64,000 nucleotides of DNA, taken from CADCTB01 sp964479465 (lineage in GTDB: Bacteria; Actinomycetota; Acidimicrobiia; Acidimicrobiales; AC-14). A model generated the notes under the pieces. That model worked only from the letters and a program-made list of their open reading frames with translations. It was not told the DNA's origin and ran no database searches. This document shows, piece by piece, positions 56,597 to 64,000 of the stretch. The stretch lies in assembly GCA_964479465.1 (NCBI GenBank), contig CAYZMG010000004.1, positions 1 to 64,000 of the forward strand. Direction: 5' to 3'. The translations under genes were made by a program, and so were the position numbers. Position 1 is the first letter of the stretch. The number at the start of each line of letters is the position of its first letter.

Positions 56597-58615
56597 ATGA
56601 CCGGACACCACGACCACGCAGCGATGTTCAAGAGGCGGTTCTGGTTCAGCCTCGTGCTCACCATCCCCGTGGTCCTGTACAGCCACATGCTCATGACCCT
56701 CACGGGCTGGACACCGCCGGCCTTCACCGGCGACCACTGGGTCGGGCCCGTCCTCGGCACACTCACCTTCGCCTACGGGGGACCGGTGTTCCTCCGGGCC
56801 GGATGGGGCGAGCTGCGCAGCCGCCGGCCCGGGATGATGCTGCTCATCTCCATGGGCCTCCTGGTCGCCTTCGGCGCCTCGGTCGCCACCACGCTCGAGC
56901 TCCTCGACGCCGACCTGTGGGCGGAGCTGACCACCCTCGTGACCATCATGCTGCTCGGGCACTGGCTGGAGATGCGGGCCCTCGGGCAGGCCCAGGGGGC
57001 GCTCGCCGCCCTGGCCGCCCTGCTCCCCGACGACGCCGAGCGGGTCACCGGCGCCGGCATCGAGACGGTCCCCGTCGGCGAGCTCCGGCCGGGCGACGTC
57101 GTGCTCGTCCGCCCCGGTGGCCGTGTCCCGGCCGACGGGGAGGTCGTCGACGGGATAGCCGAGGTGGACGAGTCGATGGTGACCGGCGAGTCGCGCCCGG
57201 TGGGCAAGGGCCCGGGCAGCCGGGTCGTGGCCGGCACCGTCGCCACCGACTCTGCGCTGCGCATCCGCGTCGACAAGGTGGGCGACGACACCGCTCTCGC
57301 CGGCATCCAACGCCTGGTGGCCGAGGCGGAAGCGTCGAAGTCGCGAGCCCAGGCCCTGGCCGACCGGGCCGCCGCCCTGCTGTTCTACGTCGCCGTCCTG
57401 GCCGGCGCCGCCACCTTCGCCACCTGGGCCGCCCTCGGCGACACCGACGACGCCGTCCTGCGCACCGTCACCGTGCTGGTCATCGCCTGCCCCCACGCCC
57501 TGGGCCTGGCCATCCCCCTGGTCGTGAGCCTGTCGACCGCGATCTCGGCCCGGGCCGGCATCCTGGTCAAGGACCGCCTGGCCCTCGAGCGCATGCGGAC
57601 CATCGACACCGTCCTGTTCGACAAGACCGGCACCCTCACCAAGGGCGCCCACGTCGTCACCGGCGTGGCGCCGGCGGCAGGGTTCGACGAGGCGACCGTG
57701 CTGGGGTTGGCCGGCGCCGTGGAAGCCGACTCGGAGCACCCGCTGGCCCGGGCCATTGTGACCGCGGCTCAGGGGTCGGCGATGCGGGCCACCGGGTTCC
57801 GGCCCATCCCGGGCCGGGGCGTCGAGGCCACCGTGGATGGCCTGGCCATCGCCGTTGGCGGGCCGGCGCTGCTGCGCCAGCGGAGCCTGGAGTCGCCGCC
57901 CGAGCTGGCGGACCAACTGGCCGAGTGGTCCACCCGGGGCGCGGCCGTGCTCCACGTCGTCCGGGACGGCCGGATCGCCGGCGCCCTGGCCCTCGAGGAC
58001 GAGATCCGCCCCGAATCCTCCGAGGCCGTCGACGACCTCCACCGCCTCGGCATCAGGGTGGTCATGATCACCGGCGACGCCCGCCCCGTGGCGGAGGCCG
58101 TGGGCAAGACGCTCGGAGTCGACGAGGTCATGGCCGAGGTCCTGCCCGAGGACAAGGACGCGGCGGTGGCCGCCCTCCAGGCCCGGGGCCTCCGGGTCGC
58201 CATGGTCGGCGACGGGGTGAACGACGCCCCCGCACTGGCCCGGGCCGACGTGGGCATCGCCATCGGCGCCGGCACCGACGTGGCCATCGAGTCGGCCGGC
58301 GTGGTGCTGGCCTCCTCGGACCCGAGGGCAGTGGTCGGGGTCATCACCCTGTCCCGTGCCGCCTACCGCAAGATGCTCCAGAACCTGGCGTGGGGCGCCG
58401 GCTACAACCTGGCCGCCATCCCGCTGGCCGCCGGCGTGCTGGCGGGCGCCGGCCTCACCCTGTCACCGGCCGTCGGAGCCGTCCTGATGAGCGTGTCGAC
58501 CGTGGTCGTGGCCCTCAACGCCCAGTTGCTGCGCCGGGTCGACCTCGGCCGGCCGCAGCCGGCCACCACGCCGCCGGCGCCGCCCAGGCCCAGGCAGCCG
58601 GCGCACGCGCACTAG
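56597..58615 (+). CDS. copB: Copper-translocating P-type ATPase, CPH (CopB) type
   Basis: 672 residues. Metal-site CPH (ACPHALG, about 297-300), phosphorylation DKTGTLTKG (about 341), TGES, GDGVNDAPAL. CPH instead of CPC marks the P1B-3 group, which exports Cu(I)/Cu(II)-type ions. Short His-rich N-terminus (MTGHHDH) and C-terminus (AHAH), no N-terminal HMA domain. AGGAGG before ATG 56597. Controlled by the CsoR operators. Confidence 0.94.
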   Translation: MTGHHDHAAMFKRRFWFSLVLTIPVVLYSHMLMTLTGWTPPAFTGDHWVGPVLGTLTFAYGGPVFLRAGWGELRSRRPGMMLLISMGLLVAFGASVATTLELLDADLWAELTTLVTIMLLGHWLEMRALGQAQGALAALAALLPDDAERVTGAGIETVPVGELRPGDVVLVRPGGRVPADGEVVDGIAEVDESMVTGESRPVGKGPGSRVVAGTVATDSALRIRVDKVGDDTALAGIQRLVAEAEASKSRAQALADRAAALLFYVAVLAGAATFATWAALGDTDDAVLRTVTVLVIACPHALGLAIPLVVSLSTAISARAGILVKDRLALERMRTIDTVLFDKTGTLTKGAHVVTGVAPAAGFDEATVLGLAGAVEADSEHPLARAIVTAAQGSAMRATGFRPIPGRGVEATVDGLAIAVGGPALLRQRSLESPPELADQLAEWSTRGAAVLHVVRDGRIAGALALEDEIRPESSEAVDDLHRLGIRVVMITGDARPVAEAVGKTLGVDEVMAEVLPEDKDAAVAALQARGLRVAMVGDGVNDAPALARADVGIAIGAGTDVAIESAGVVLASSDPRAVVGVITLSRAAYRKMLQNLAWGAGYNLAAIPLAAGVLAGAGLTLSPAVGAVLMSVSTVVVALNAQLLRRVDLGRPQPATTPPAPPRPRQPAHAH

Positions 58616-59952
58616 GTCCCTGCGGCCTCTTCGGCGGCCCCGCCCGGGGGGCGGTCCTCCATCCAGGAGCGCAGCGCCCGGAAGCCGTCGGTGTCGCGGA
58701 TGTTGTCGAAGTTGTTGTCGCTGTCGATCAGTGCGGTGTCCCGGAACCCGTTCTCGACCGCCCGGTCGAGCCAGGCGAGGGCGTGCTCGGTCTCATTGGC
58801 CAGGGCCCAGCTACAGGCCGCGTTGTAGGCCACCAGTGGGCCGGGCTCGGCCTTGAACAGGATCTCGCCGACCCGGGCCGCGTCCCGGTAGCGGCCGGCG
58901 TGGTGGAGGCCGAGCTGGAGGGCGCGGTAGCCGTTGGTCCTCGGGGCCCCGCCGGCGACGACCGGTACGGTACGCATCTCCTCCAGCAGTCGGTCGAGGA
59001 GTCCGGCGGCGCTCACCATCCGGGCGCCGATGGTCGCGCCGATCACGTCGTCGCACTGGATGAAGGCCGGCGCCAGCTGCTCGCTCTGCTTGCCTTCGGC
59101 CAGCGCCACCATGCGCTGGACCAGCGGGGTGGTCTTGGACATGCCGCCGCGGAGGCGGTCGAGGGCGGCTCGGGCGTTGTCGGGCCGGTTCTCGGCCAGG
59201 TGGGCCCACGCCAGCAGCTCGGCGGCGGTGACCTCCACCGGGAACGACGCTGGGTTGGTGCCGGCGCTCTCGGCCAGCTCAGCGGCTTCGGTGTAGCGAC
59301 CCTGGAGCAGGGCCGCCCGGGCCTGATTGAGCTGCTCGAGCTGCGGGCCGTCACGCTCGGAGCGCAGCGCATTCAGGCTCTGACTGCCGAACAGGAAGGC
59401 GATGATGGCCATGAACGGGGCGCCGATGGAGAAGGCCAGCAACCCGAGAGCGACGGCGCCGGCCAGGGACAGGTACTGGGCGTTGCGGAGGCCGAATAGG
59501 TCGGCGGCGACATGGCCGCCGTCGAGGGGCAGGATCGGCAGCATGTTGAAGATGCCCCAGAGGATGTTCACGTAGATGAGGATCTCGATGGCGGTGTCCA
59601 CCAGGTCCGGCCCGGACACCACCTGGGAGAGCACGACGCCGACGATCGCGGCCAGGAAGCCGGCGGCCGGGCCGGCGAGGGTGACGACCAGCGACTTGCC
59701 CTTGGGCTGGACCGGCCCCAGCGTGTAGCCGCCGAACCCGGTCAGGGTGACGGTGGGCTGGGCGCCGTAGGAGCGGTGGGCGGTGGCGTGGCCCAGCTCG
59801 TGGATGAGGATCGACACCCCACCGACCACGAGGAAGACGGCGATCTCCGCCCCCCGGTACCCGTTGAACCAACCCAGCAGCCCCATGACGAGGAAAAAGA
59901 TGAGCTCCACCCGCACGGGTATCCCACTGATGCGGAACTGAAGGTTCTTCAT
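58612..59952 (-). CDS. M50 site-2 protease with helical repeat domain
   Basis: 446 residues. First 210: membrane protease with HELGH (about residue 50) and NMLPILPLDGGH as second metal site; five helices. Last 235: TPR-like helical repeats (ARAALLQGRYTEAAELAESA, YRALQLGLHHAGRYRDAARVGEIL). Likely cleaves a membrane regulator. ATG 59952. The stop shares CTAG with copB. Confidence 0.88.
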   Translation of the reverse strand: MKNLQFRISGIPVRVELIFFLVMGLLGWFNGYRGAEIAVFLVVGGVSILIHELGHATAHRSYGAQPTVTLTGFGGYTLGPVQPKGKSLVVTLAGPAAGFLAAIVGVVLSQVVSGPDLVDTAIEILIYVNILWGIFNMLPILPLDGGHVAADLFGLRNAQYLSLAGAVALGLLAFSIGAPFMAIIAFLFGSQSLNALRSERDGPQLEQLNQARAALLQGRYTEAAELAESAGTNPASFPVEVTAAELLAWAHLAENRPDNARAALDRLRGGMSKTTPLVQRMVALAEGKQSEQLAPAFIQCDDVIGATIGARMVSAAGLLDRLLEEMRTVPVVAGGAPRTNGYRALQLGLHHAGRYRDAARVGEILFKAEPGPLVAYNAACSWALANETEHALAWLDRAVENGFRDTALIDSDNNFDNIRDTDGFRALRSWMEDRPPGGAAEEAAGT

Positions 59953-59968
59953 CGCCCGAAGGCTAAAC

Positions 59969-60004
59969 GCAACAGGGACCGGCCCGCGGGCCGGTCCCTG
60001 TTGC
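59969..60004. terminator. Perfect 36-bp palindrome, intrinsic terminator
   Basis: Arms GCAACAGGGACCGGCCCG and its exact complement, 18 pairs. On the minus strand it follows the surface-protein stop by 20 bases and is followed by GTTTAG, so it works as terminator for that gene. It lies 16 bp before the site-2 protease start. Confidence 0.85.
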
Positions 60005-60024
60005 AATGCAATGTCTGGGAGCTC

Positions 60025-61671
60025 CTAGGAGGTGACTCGGCCCTTGCTGGCCGCCGGCTCCGCGGCCGTGGCCGTCTCGGGCCGGCGCTTGCCGGCGAGG
60101 AGGCTGACCCCGAGCAGGACGATGCCCACCACCGCCAGCCCGGCCATGGCGGCGAGGGCGTAGCGAAGGGCGTCGCTGCTGCCCGAGCCCAGAGCCTCGT
60201 GCTGGACGATCGAGGTGTACACGTCCTGGTTCTCGGTCAGCCTGTCGGCGTTACGGGTGTCGTCCCAGGCGAAGACGGCGACCTTGTTGGTCGACGCCAC
60301 CCCGATCGGCATCCGCATGTCGTAGCCGTTGCTCCAGACGCCGAGGCGGCGGTCGATCGACTTGTCGTTGGCCCGGATGTTCTTGGCCCAGGTCTCGCCG
60401 TTGTCCTCCGAGTAGGAGTAGTAGACGTCGTTCATGAACTGGCCCTGGTCGTTGCGGAAGTCCCACCAGACTGCGTCGACCCGGCCGTTGGGAGCGACGC
60501 TGACACTGGGGTTGTTCTGGGAGTGGCCGGTGTCCTTGGGGTCGAGAGGGACGTCGTCGTTGAGCTGCTTGGGCTCCGACCATGTCTTGCCCCCGTCAGT
60601 GGACCGGCGGGTGAACACGTCGCGGTCACCGAGGAGCGCAGCGGTGTCGGGCCCGACCTTGTCCTCGTAGACGATGTGCAGCGTGCCGTCGGGCCCACCC
60701 TCCGATGACCAGTCCATGATGGCGCCGGCCTGGTAGAAGCCGCTCGGCGCGGCCACCTCGTTGACCTCGAAGGTCTTGCCCTTGTCGGTGGACTTGGCCA
60801 GCAGGATGGCGTTGTTCTGCGAGCCGGCGGGCTGGCCGGTCGCGTTCTGGTAGAAGACGGCGTACACGGTGCCCTTGTCGTCCACCGTCAGGGTCGGGCT
60901 GCTGCCACCCCACTTCTCGGGGTCGGGCTTGTTGGCGACCGAACTGAAGTAGTCACCTACCACCTTCACCGGCTCGCCGTAGGTCCTTCCACCGTCGGTG
61001 GAGGTGGCGATCATGGTCTGGGCGACCACGGACGGCGTGGCCTGCGGGAAGCTCTGGCTCCAGCCGATATACACCGTGTCGGCACTGCCGGTCTTGGAGT
61101 CGACAGCCAGGCCGTTGATCGGCCGGTTGTTCTCGGCCTGGCCGGCGCCGGTCTTGCCGCGGGCGTCGCGGACCATGACCGGATCCCAGCTCTCACCCAG
61201 ATCGGTGGACTTGGCCACCAGCACGCTGAAGTTGGCGTACGTGCCGGCGTGCTCCGCGCCGGTGCCGACGTCCTGCTGGTCCCAGCCGTTCAGCCCGTAG
61301 TACACGGCGCCGTCGCGGCCGAACTCGATGGGCGTCTGGGTGCTGGTGCCGGAGGTGTGGAAGCAGAACGGGTAGCTCTGGGGCGACGGAAAGGCGTCCA
61401 TGAGCTTCCAGGTGCGGCCGGCGTCGAGGGTGCGCATGAACCGGCAGGTTCTGCTGCGCATCTCGGGCGTGGCCGCCACGATGACGTTCGGGTTCTCGGG
61501 ATTGACGGCGAGGAACGGGGCGCCGTAGGTCCGGGTCGGGGCGAGATCCTCGCCCGTGGCCCGCACCGACGCGAGCACCCGCGGCTCGCCGGCCCCGATG
61601 GCCACTCCCTGGCTGCCCACGAGGGCGATCAGAGGAAGCGCCCCGAGGGCGAGGAGGTGCCGGCGGCTCAT
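60025..61671 (-). CDS. Tat-exported BNR/Asp-box protein with C-terminal anchor
   Basis: 548 residues. SRRHLLALG is a twin-arginine-type signal; six Asp-box repeats follow (S/T-x-D-x-G-x-T/S-W/F, for example STDLGESWDP, STDGGRTYGEP, STDGGKTWSEP, SEDNGETWAKN), giving a sialidase-like beta-propeller, and a C-terminal helix (LRYALAAMAGLAVVGIVLLGVSLL) anchors it. No catalytic Arg/Tyr set of sialidase identified. ATG 61671 is coupled with the gene in front (ATGA). Confidence 0.82.
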   Translation of the reverse strand: MSRRHLLALGALPLIALVGSQGVAIGAGEPRVLASVRATGEDLAPTRTYGAPFLAVNPENPNVIVAATPEMRSRTCRFMRTLDAGRTWKLMDAFPSPQSYPFCFHTSGTSTQTPIEFGRDGAVYYGLNGWDQQDVGTGAEHAGTYANFSVLVAKSTDLGESWDPVMVRDARGKTGAGQAENNRPINGLAVDSKTGSADTVYIGWSQSFPQATPSVVAQTMIATSTDGGRTYGEPVKVVGDYFSSVANKPDPEKWGGSSPTLTVDDKGTVYAVFYQNATGQPAGSQNNAILLAKSTDKGKTFEVNEVAAPSGFYQAGAIMDWSSEGGPDGTLHIVYEDKVGPDTAALLGDRDVFTRRSTDGGKTWSEPKQLNDDVPLDPKDTGHSQNNPSVSVAPNGRVDAVWWDFRNDQGQFMNDVYYSYSEDNGETWAKNIRANDKSIDRRLGVWSNGYDMRMPIGVASTNKVAVFAWDDTRNADRLTENQDVYTSIVQHEALGSGSSDALRYALAAMAGLAVVGIVLLGVSLLAGKRRPETATAAEPAASKGRVTS

Positions 61672-62285
61672 CGGTTGCTCCTGACCTTCTCGGGAGTGGC
61701 TCCGGGTCCGCGACGGGAGGACATCAGGGCGGCGCCGCCGGCGGCGAACATGGCCAGACCGGCCACGCCGAGGCCGACGAGCACAAGGGCGCCGGTGCCG
61801 ACGGGGTTGTCCTCGATCAGGTCCGTGGGCCGCTGCTCGATCTGCGGCGTGAGATCCTGGCCGAGCACCGGGTTGGACCCGTCAGGGTTGAGGACCTGGA
61901 CCAGGGTCTTGGTCGGCATGCCCCGGATCAGCTTTTCGGATTCTTCCAACTTCTGGGTGGCCCAGAGGGTGTGGATGCCGGGCTTGAGGTCGGCCGGGAT
62001 GGTGACGGTGCCAGGGCCCCACATGGCGAAGCCGCCGCCGGAGGTCTTGAAGCTGCCGATCACCGGCCCGTCAGCCGAGTCGACCCGGATCTCGACCGGG
62101 TTGGTCAATCCGAAGCCGCTCGGGCCGAACACGGTGACCGTGTCACCGGCCTTGAACGTGGTGGGTGTCACCTGGAGCTGAGCCACGTGCGGTGCCCAGG
62201 CACCGCTCACCGGGATCAGCATGCCGGCGGCCGCCGCGGCGCCAGCAACTGCCGCGAACCAGCGGCGCGAAAGTCTGTTCTGCAT
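61668..62285 (-). CDS. Tat-exported surface protein with IPT-like domain
   Basis: 205 residues. Tat-type signal SRRWFAAVAGAAAAAGML, a beta-domain with TPTTFKAGDTVTVFGPSGFGLTNPVEIRV of the IPT/TIG-like kind, linker and a C-terminal helix (GALVLVGLGVAGLAMFAAGGAAL) with basic tail. Coupled to the BNR gene; both have the same export signal type and anchor, so they probably form one surface system. No known function. Confidence 0.72.
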   Translation of the reverse strand: MQNRLSRRWFAAVAGAAAAAGMLIPVSGAWAPHVAQLQVTPTTFKAGDTVTVFGPSGFGLTNPVEIRVDSADGPVIGSFKTSGGGFAMWGPGTVTIPADLKPGIHTLWATQKLEESEKLIRGMPTKTLVQVLNPDGSNPVLGQDLTPQIEQRPTDLIEDNPVGTGALVLVGLGVAGLAMFAAGGAALMSSRRGPGATPEKVRSNR

Positions 62286-62458
62286 CGAGAAATTCCCCTA
62301 AACGCGTTGAATGAGAAAGAACCGCCGGGAACGGCGGCCGGATTCATCTTCCTGGCAGTTAGTGTCGTCTTCAATAGGTGTTTCTCGCATATACCGTTCG
62401 CCGGTGCATCGGGCCGACGACCGGGCGCTCCTGCCCAGCCACCCGGGACGCTGAAACG
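62286..62458. other. Intergenic region upstream of the surface-protein operon
   Basis: 173 bp between the start of the IPT-like gene and the ctaG stop. It should hold the promoter of the surface operon. I see no obvious operator or hairpin. Confidence 0.35.
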
Positions 62459-63337
62459 TCAGCGGGCCTTGGGCGGCGCCAGCAGCTCGTGCTCGACGTC
62501 GTCCCAGAGCAGGACGCCGTCCCTCTCCCGCTGCTCCTGGCGCTCTTCGCGGGCGTACCAGCGGAAGAAGATGATGGCGATGACAAGCCACAGGTAGAGG
62601 CCGCCGACGATCTTCATGATCAGCCCGGCCGTCTGCTGGTCGGTGAGAGCGGAGATGCCCCACAGCCGGGGGAACGTGGCGTAGATCTTGTAAAGCGGGT
62701 GGTCGTTGAAGGTGAGGAACGACGCCGGCACGGTGGGCACGATGGTCTGGAGGAACAGGTAGAGCATCTGCACCGGCGGGTTGATCCGGCGGATCTCCGG
62801 CAGGGGGCTGGCAACCGGCATCCACATGAGCACCGCGGAGACCAGGAGCACGGCATGGGCGACGAAGTGGAGCGGGTGGTATTGCACGGTGGCCTCCACC
62901 ACCACCGGCCAATGGCTCAGGACGAGGACGACGTTGAACTGGATCAGCCCGAAGACGGGCTTGCTGAGAGAGCGGACAACCCGAAGGAACCTGCCACGAC
63001 CGAGCAGGTTCCGGGCCATCCACGCCGGCGTTCCCGCCACCAGCAGCAGGGCGGTCACCAGGGTCAGCAGCAGGTGCTGGACCATGTGGGCGCTGTACAG
63101 GTAACCCTCGGCCACGTCGTGCAGGGGCCAGTCCGACGCCAGCCACATCACACCCAGGCCGGCGGCGAAGGTGAGCACCTTGGCCCGGCTCACCACTGTC
63201 TCCCCTGGCCGGCGGGCCTGTTCACGGCGCACCGCCAGGGCGTAGAGGGCGGCGAAGGCCCCGACGAGCACCCACACGTCGGGGTGGAAATGCCAGTGGG
63301 GGAAGGCCACCGCTGGGGTCATCAGCCCCGAGCTCAC
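62459..63337 (-). CDS. ctaG: Cytochrome c oxidase assembly protein, CtaG (caa3-type)
   Basis: 292 residues, seven hydrophobic helices; family marks FHPDVW near the start, SAHMVQHLLLTLVTALLLVAGTPAW, and the His-rich PLHFVAHAVLL. CtaG of the Bacillus type helps copper-centre assembly in oxidase. GTG 63337 overlaps the subunit IV stop (GTGA); ATG 63322 is an alternative. In operon with the oxidase subunits. Confidence 0.92.
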   Translation of the reverse strand: MSSGLMTPAVAFPHWHFHPDVWVLVGAFAALYALAVRREQARRPGETVVSRAKVLTFAAGLGVMWLASDWPLHDVAEGYLYSAHMVQHLLLTLVTALLLVAGTPAWMARNLLGRGRFLRVVRSLSKPVFGLIQFNVVLVLSHWPVVVEATVQYHPLHFVAHAVLLVSAVLMWMPVASPLPEIRRINPPVQMLYLFLQTIVPTVPASFLTFNDHPLYKIYATFPRLWGISALTDQQTAGLIMKIVGGLYLWLVIAIIFFRWYAREERQEQRERDGVLLWDDVEHELLAPPKAR

Positions 63338-63684
63338 CTCGTCCAGACGCCGAAGGTGGTCAGCACCGCGCCGAAGCAGAAGATGGCCAGCGCCAGCCCG
63401 GCCACGAACAGGCGGCGGAACAGGCGGCTGTCGAACTTCAGGTGCATGAAGTAGCCCACCACGACGACGAACTTGACCGCCGACATGGCGATGAGGCTGG
63501 GGGCGAGGATGCCCTCCACGGCCTTCCAGTACGAGAAGACCACCTCGACCGCGGTGACCACGGCGAGGAAGATGGCGATCTTGATGTACTTGGCCTCGTT
63601 CGGGTGGTCGTGGTGGGCGCCGCCCTCCTCAGGCAGAACCTCGACGACCGGCCCCGTGTTGTGGTCCTTCGTGGGCGTGCTCAT
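63334..63684 (-). CDS. Cytochrome c oxidase subunit IV (prokaryotic type)
   Basis: 116 residues: a soluble N-terminal part with His/Asp, then three helices (IAIFLAVVTAVEVVFSYW, LIAMSAVKFVVVVGYFMHLKFD, LFVAGLALAIFCFGAVLTTF). The MHLKFD pattern is the COX4_pro mark. ATG 63684 overlaps the subunit III stop. Small oxidase subunit with stabilising role. Confidence 0.9.
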   Translation of the reverse strand: MSTPTKDHNTGPVVEVLPEEGGAHHDHPNEAKYIKIAIFLAVVTAVEVVFSYWKAVEGILAPSLIAMSAVKFVVVVGYFMHLKFDSRLFRRLFVAGLALAIFCFGAVLTTFGVWTR

Positions 63685-64000
63685 GGGATGAGGTAGATGA
63701 GGGTGAAGATCACGATCCAGACCACGTCGACGAAGTGCCAGTAGAGACCGACCAGCTCCACCGTCTCCGCCTTCGACGCCGGCAGCTTGCCCCGCATCGA
63801 CAGGCTGTAGAGCGACAGGAGCATCAGCACGCCGATGGTGACGTGGACCCCGTGGAAGCCGGTGAGCACGTAGAAGCTGGAACTGAACAGGTTGGTCCGG
63901 AGGTTCATGCCCTCCCGGGTGAAGACGGTGAACTCATACACCTGGCCGGCGACGAAGCTGGCACCCAGCAGGGCGGTGGTCAGGATCCAGATACGGGTCA
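63681..64000 (-). CDS. ctaE: Cytochrome c oxidase subunit III (partial)
   Basis: Only the C-terminal 105 residues are within the window; the start lies past 64000. Helices with FYVLTGFHGVHVTIGVLMLL and GLYWHFVDVVWIVIFTLIYLIP carry the haem-copper oxidase subunit III pattern (FHGxHV, YWHFVDVVW). Completes an oxidase with subunit IV and CtaG. Confidence 0.95.
   Translation of the reverse strand, partial: TRIWILTTALLGASFVAGQVYEFTVFTREGMNLRTNLFSSSFYVLTGFHGVHVTIGVLMLLSLYSLSMRGKLPASKAETVELVGLYWHFVDVVWIVIFTLIYLIP

Noticed and set aside
56497..59499. A 1000-codon plus-strand frame over copB
   Set aside because: The copB frame holds all P-type ATPase motifs; the longer one is Arg/Pro-rich shadow and runs into the antisense of the site-2 protease.

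Overview
This is a GC-rich (about 70%) 64-kb piece of a draft actinobacterial chromosome. Two 10-N runs (1905-1914 and 38079-38088) mark scaffold joins. It fits Actinomycetota, probably Acidimicrobiia or a close uncultured relative. The signs are mycothiol genes (a MshA-type glycosyltransferase and S-(hydroxymethyl)mycothiol dehydrogenase), nickel superoxide dismutase with its protease, proC next to an Rv0500A-like HTH protein, an RsiG-type anti-sigma protein, and many leaderless or GTG/TTG starts. I see no prophage, insertion sequence or CRISPR array. Gene content is that of an aerobic heterotroph's core chromosome.

Layout. 1-599: end of an ABC-transporter solute-binding protein. 631-8724 (minus): a respiratory block, with a seven-gene menaquinol:cytochrome c reductase operon (membrane protein, 2x[4Fe-4S] ferredoxin, split cytochrome b, Rieske protein, diheme cytochrome c, membrane protein) followed by nuoABCD. 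8914-12188 (plus): a membrane cytochrome c, a geranylgeranyl-reductase-like flavoprotein, a small zincin and an HDAC-like deacetylase. 12166-20108 (mostly minus): the tetrapyrrole cluster rex-cysG(N)-hemA-hemC-cobA/hemD-hemB-hemL. 20257-24618: CAP-domain protein, lone receiver, a 29-aa membrane microprotein, SAM hydrolase, HTH protein, proC and an M23 peptidase with a long, possibly structured leader. 24973-27634: mshA, rsiG, sodX and divergent sodN. 27698-34423: MoaD-CdsA-like fusion, MaoC-like hydratase, hydrolase, AarF kinase, DksA/TraR protein, tRNA-Lys, methyltransferase and MOSC protein. 34434-38974: DM13 lipoprotein, a haloperoxidase-like lipoprotein and an Ala/Lys-rich zinc-ribbon protein. 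39037-45737: desaturase under a TetR-type palindrome, mycothiol-dependent formaldehyde dehydrogenase, phytoene-desaturase-like protein, a frameshifted DUF2231-Rieske gene and stress proteins. 45812-52344: topoisomerase IB, PadR/HAAS pair and metalloprotease. 52374-56202: sdhCD, a 51-aa membrane protein, serS and an ABC exporter. 56211-64000: CsoR/CopB copper module, site-2 protease, two Tat-exported surface proteins, ctaG and cytochrome oxidase subunits IV and III.

How the parts connect. Complex I, a bc-type complex, membrane anchors of succinate dehydrogenase and oxidase subunits make most of an aerobic chain. The haem genes supply its cofactors and start with the redox sensor Rex. Copper export and NiSOD protect it, and mycothiol supplies thiol-based detoxification. 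Genes are packed tightly with ATGA/GTGA/TGATG couplings, and several convergent pairs share or nearly share stop codons. The less ordinary items are the paired RsiG c-di-GMP signatures, the structured leader before the M23 gene, a motif shared by two respiratory proteins, a repeated intergenic hairpin, back-to-back leaderless promoters, and several degenerate or fused enzymes.
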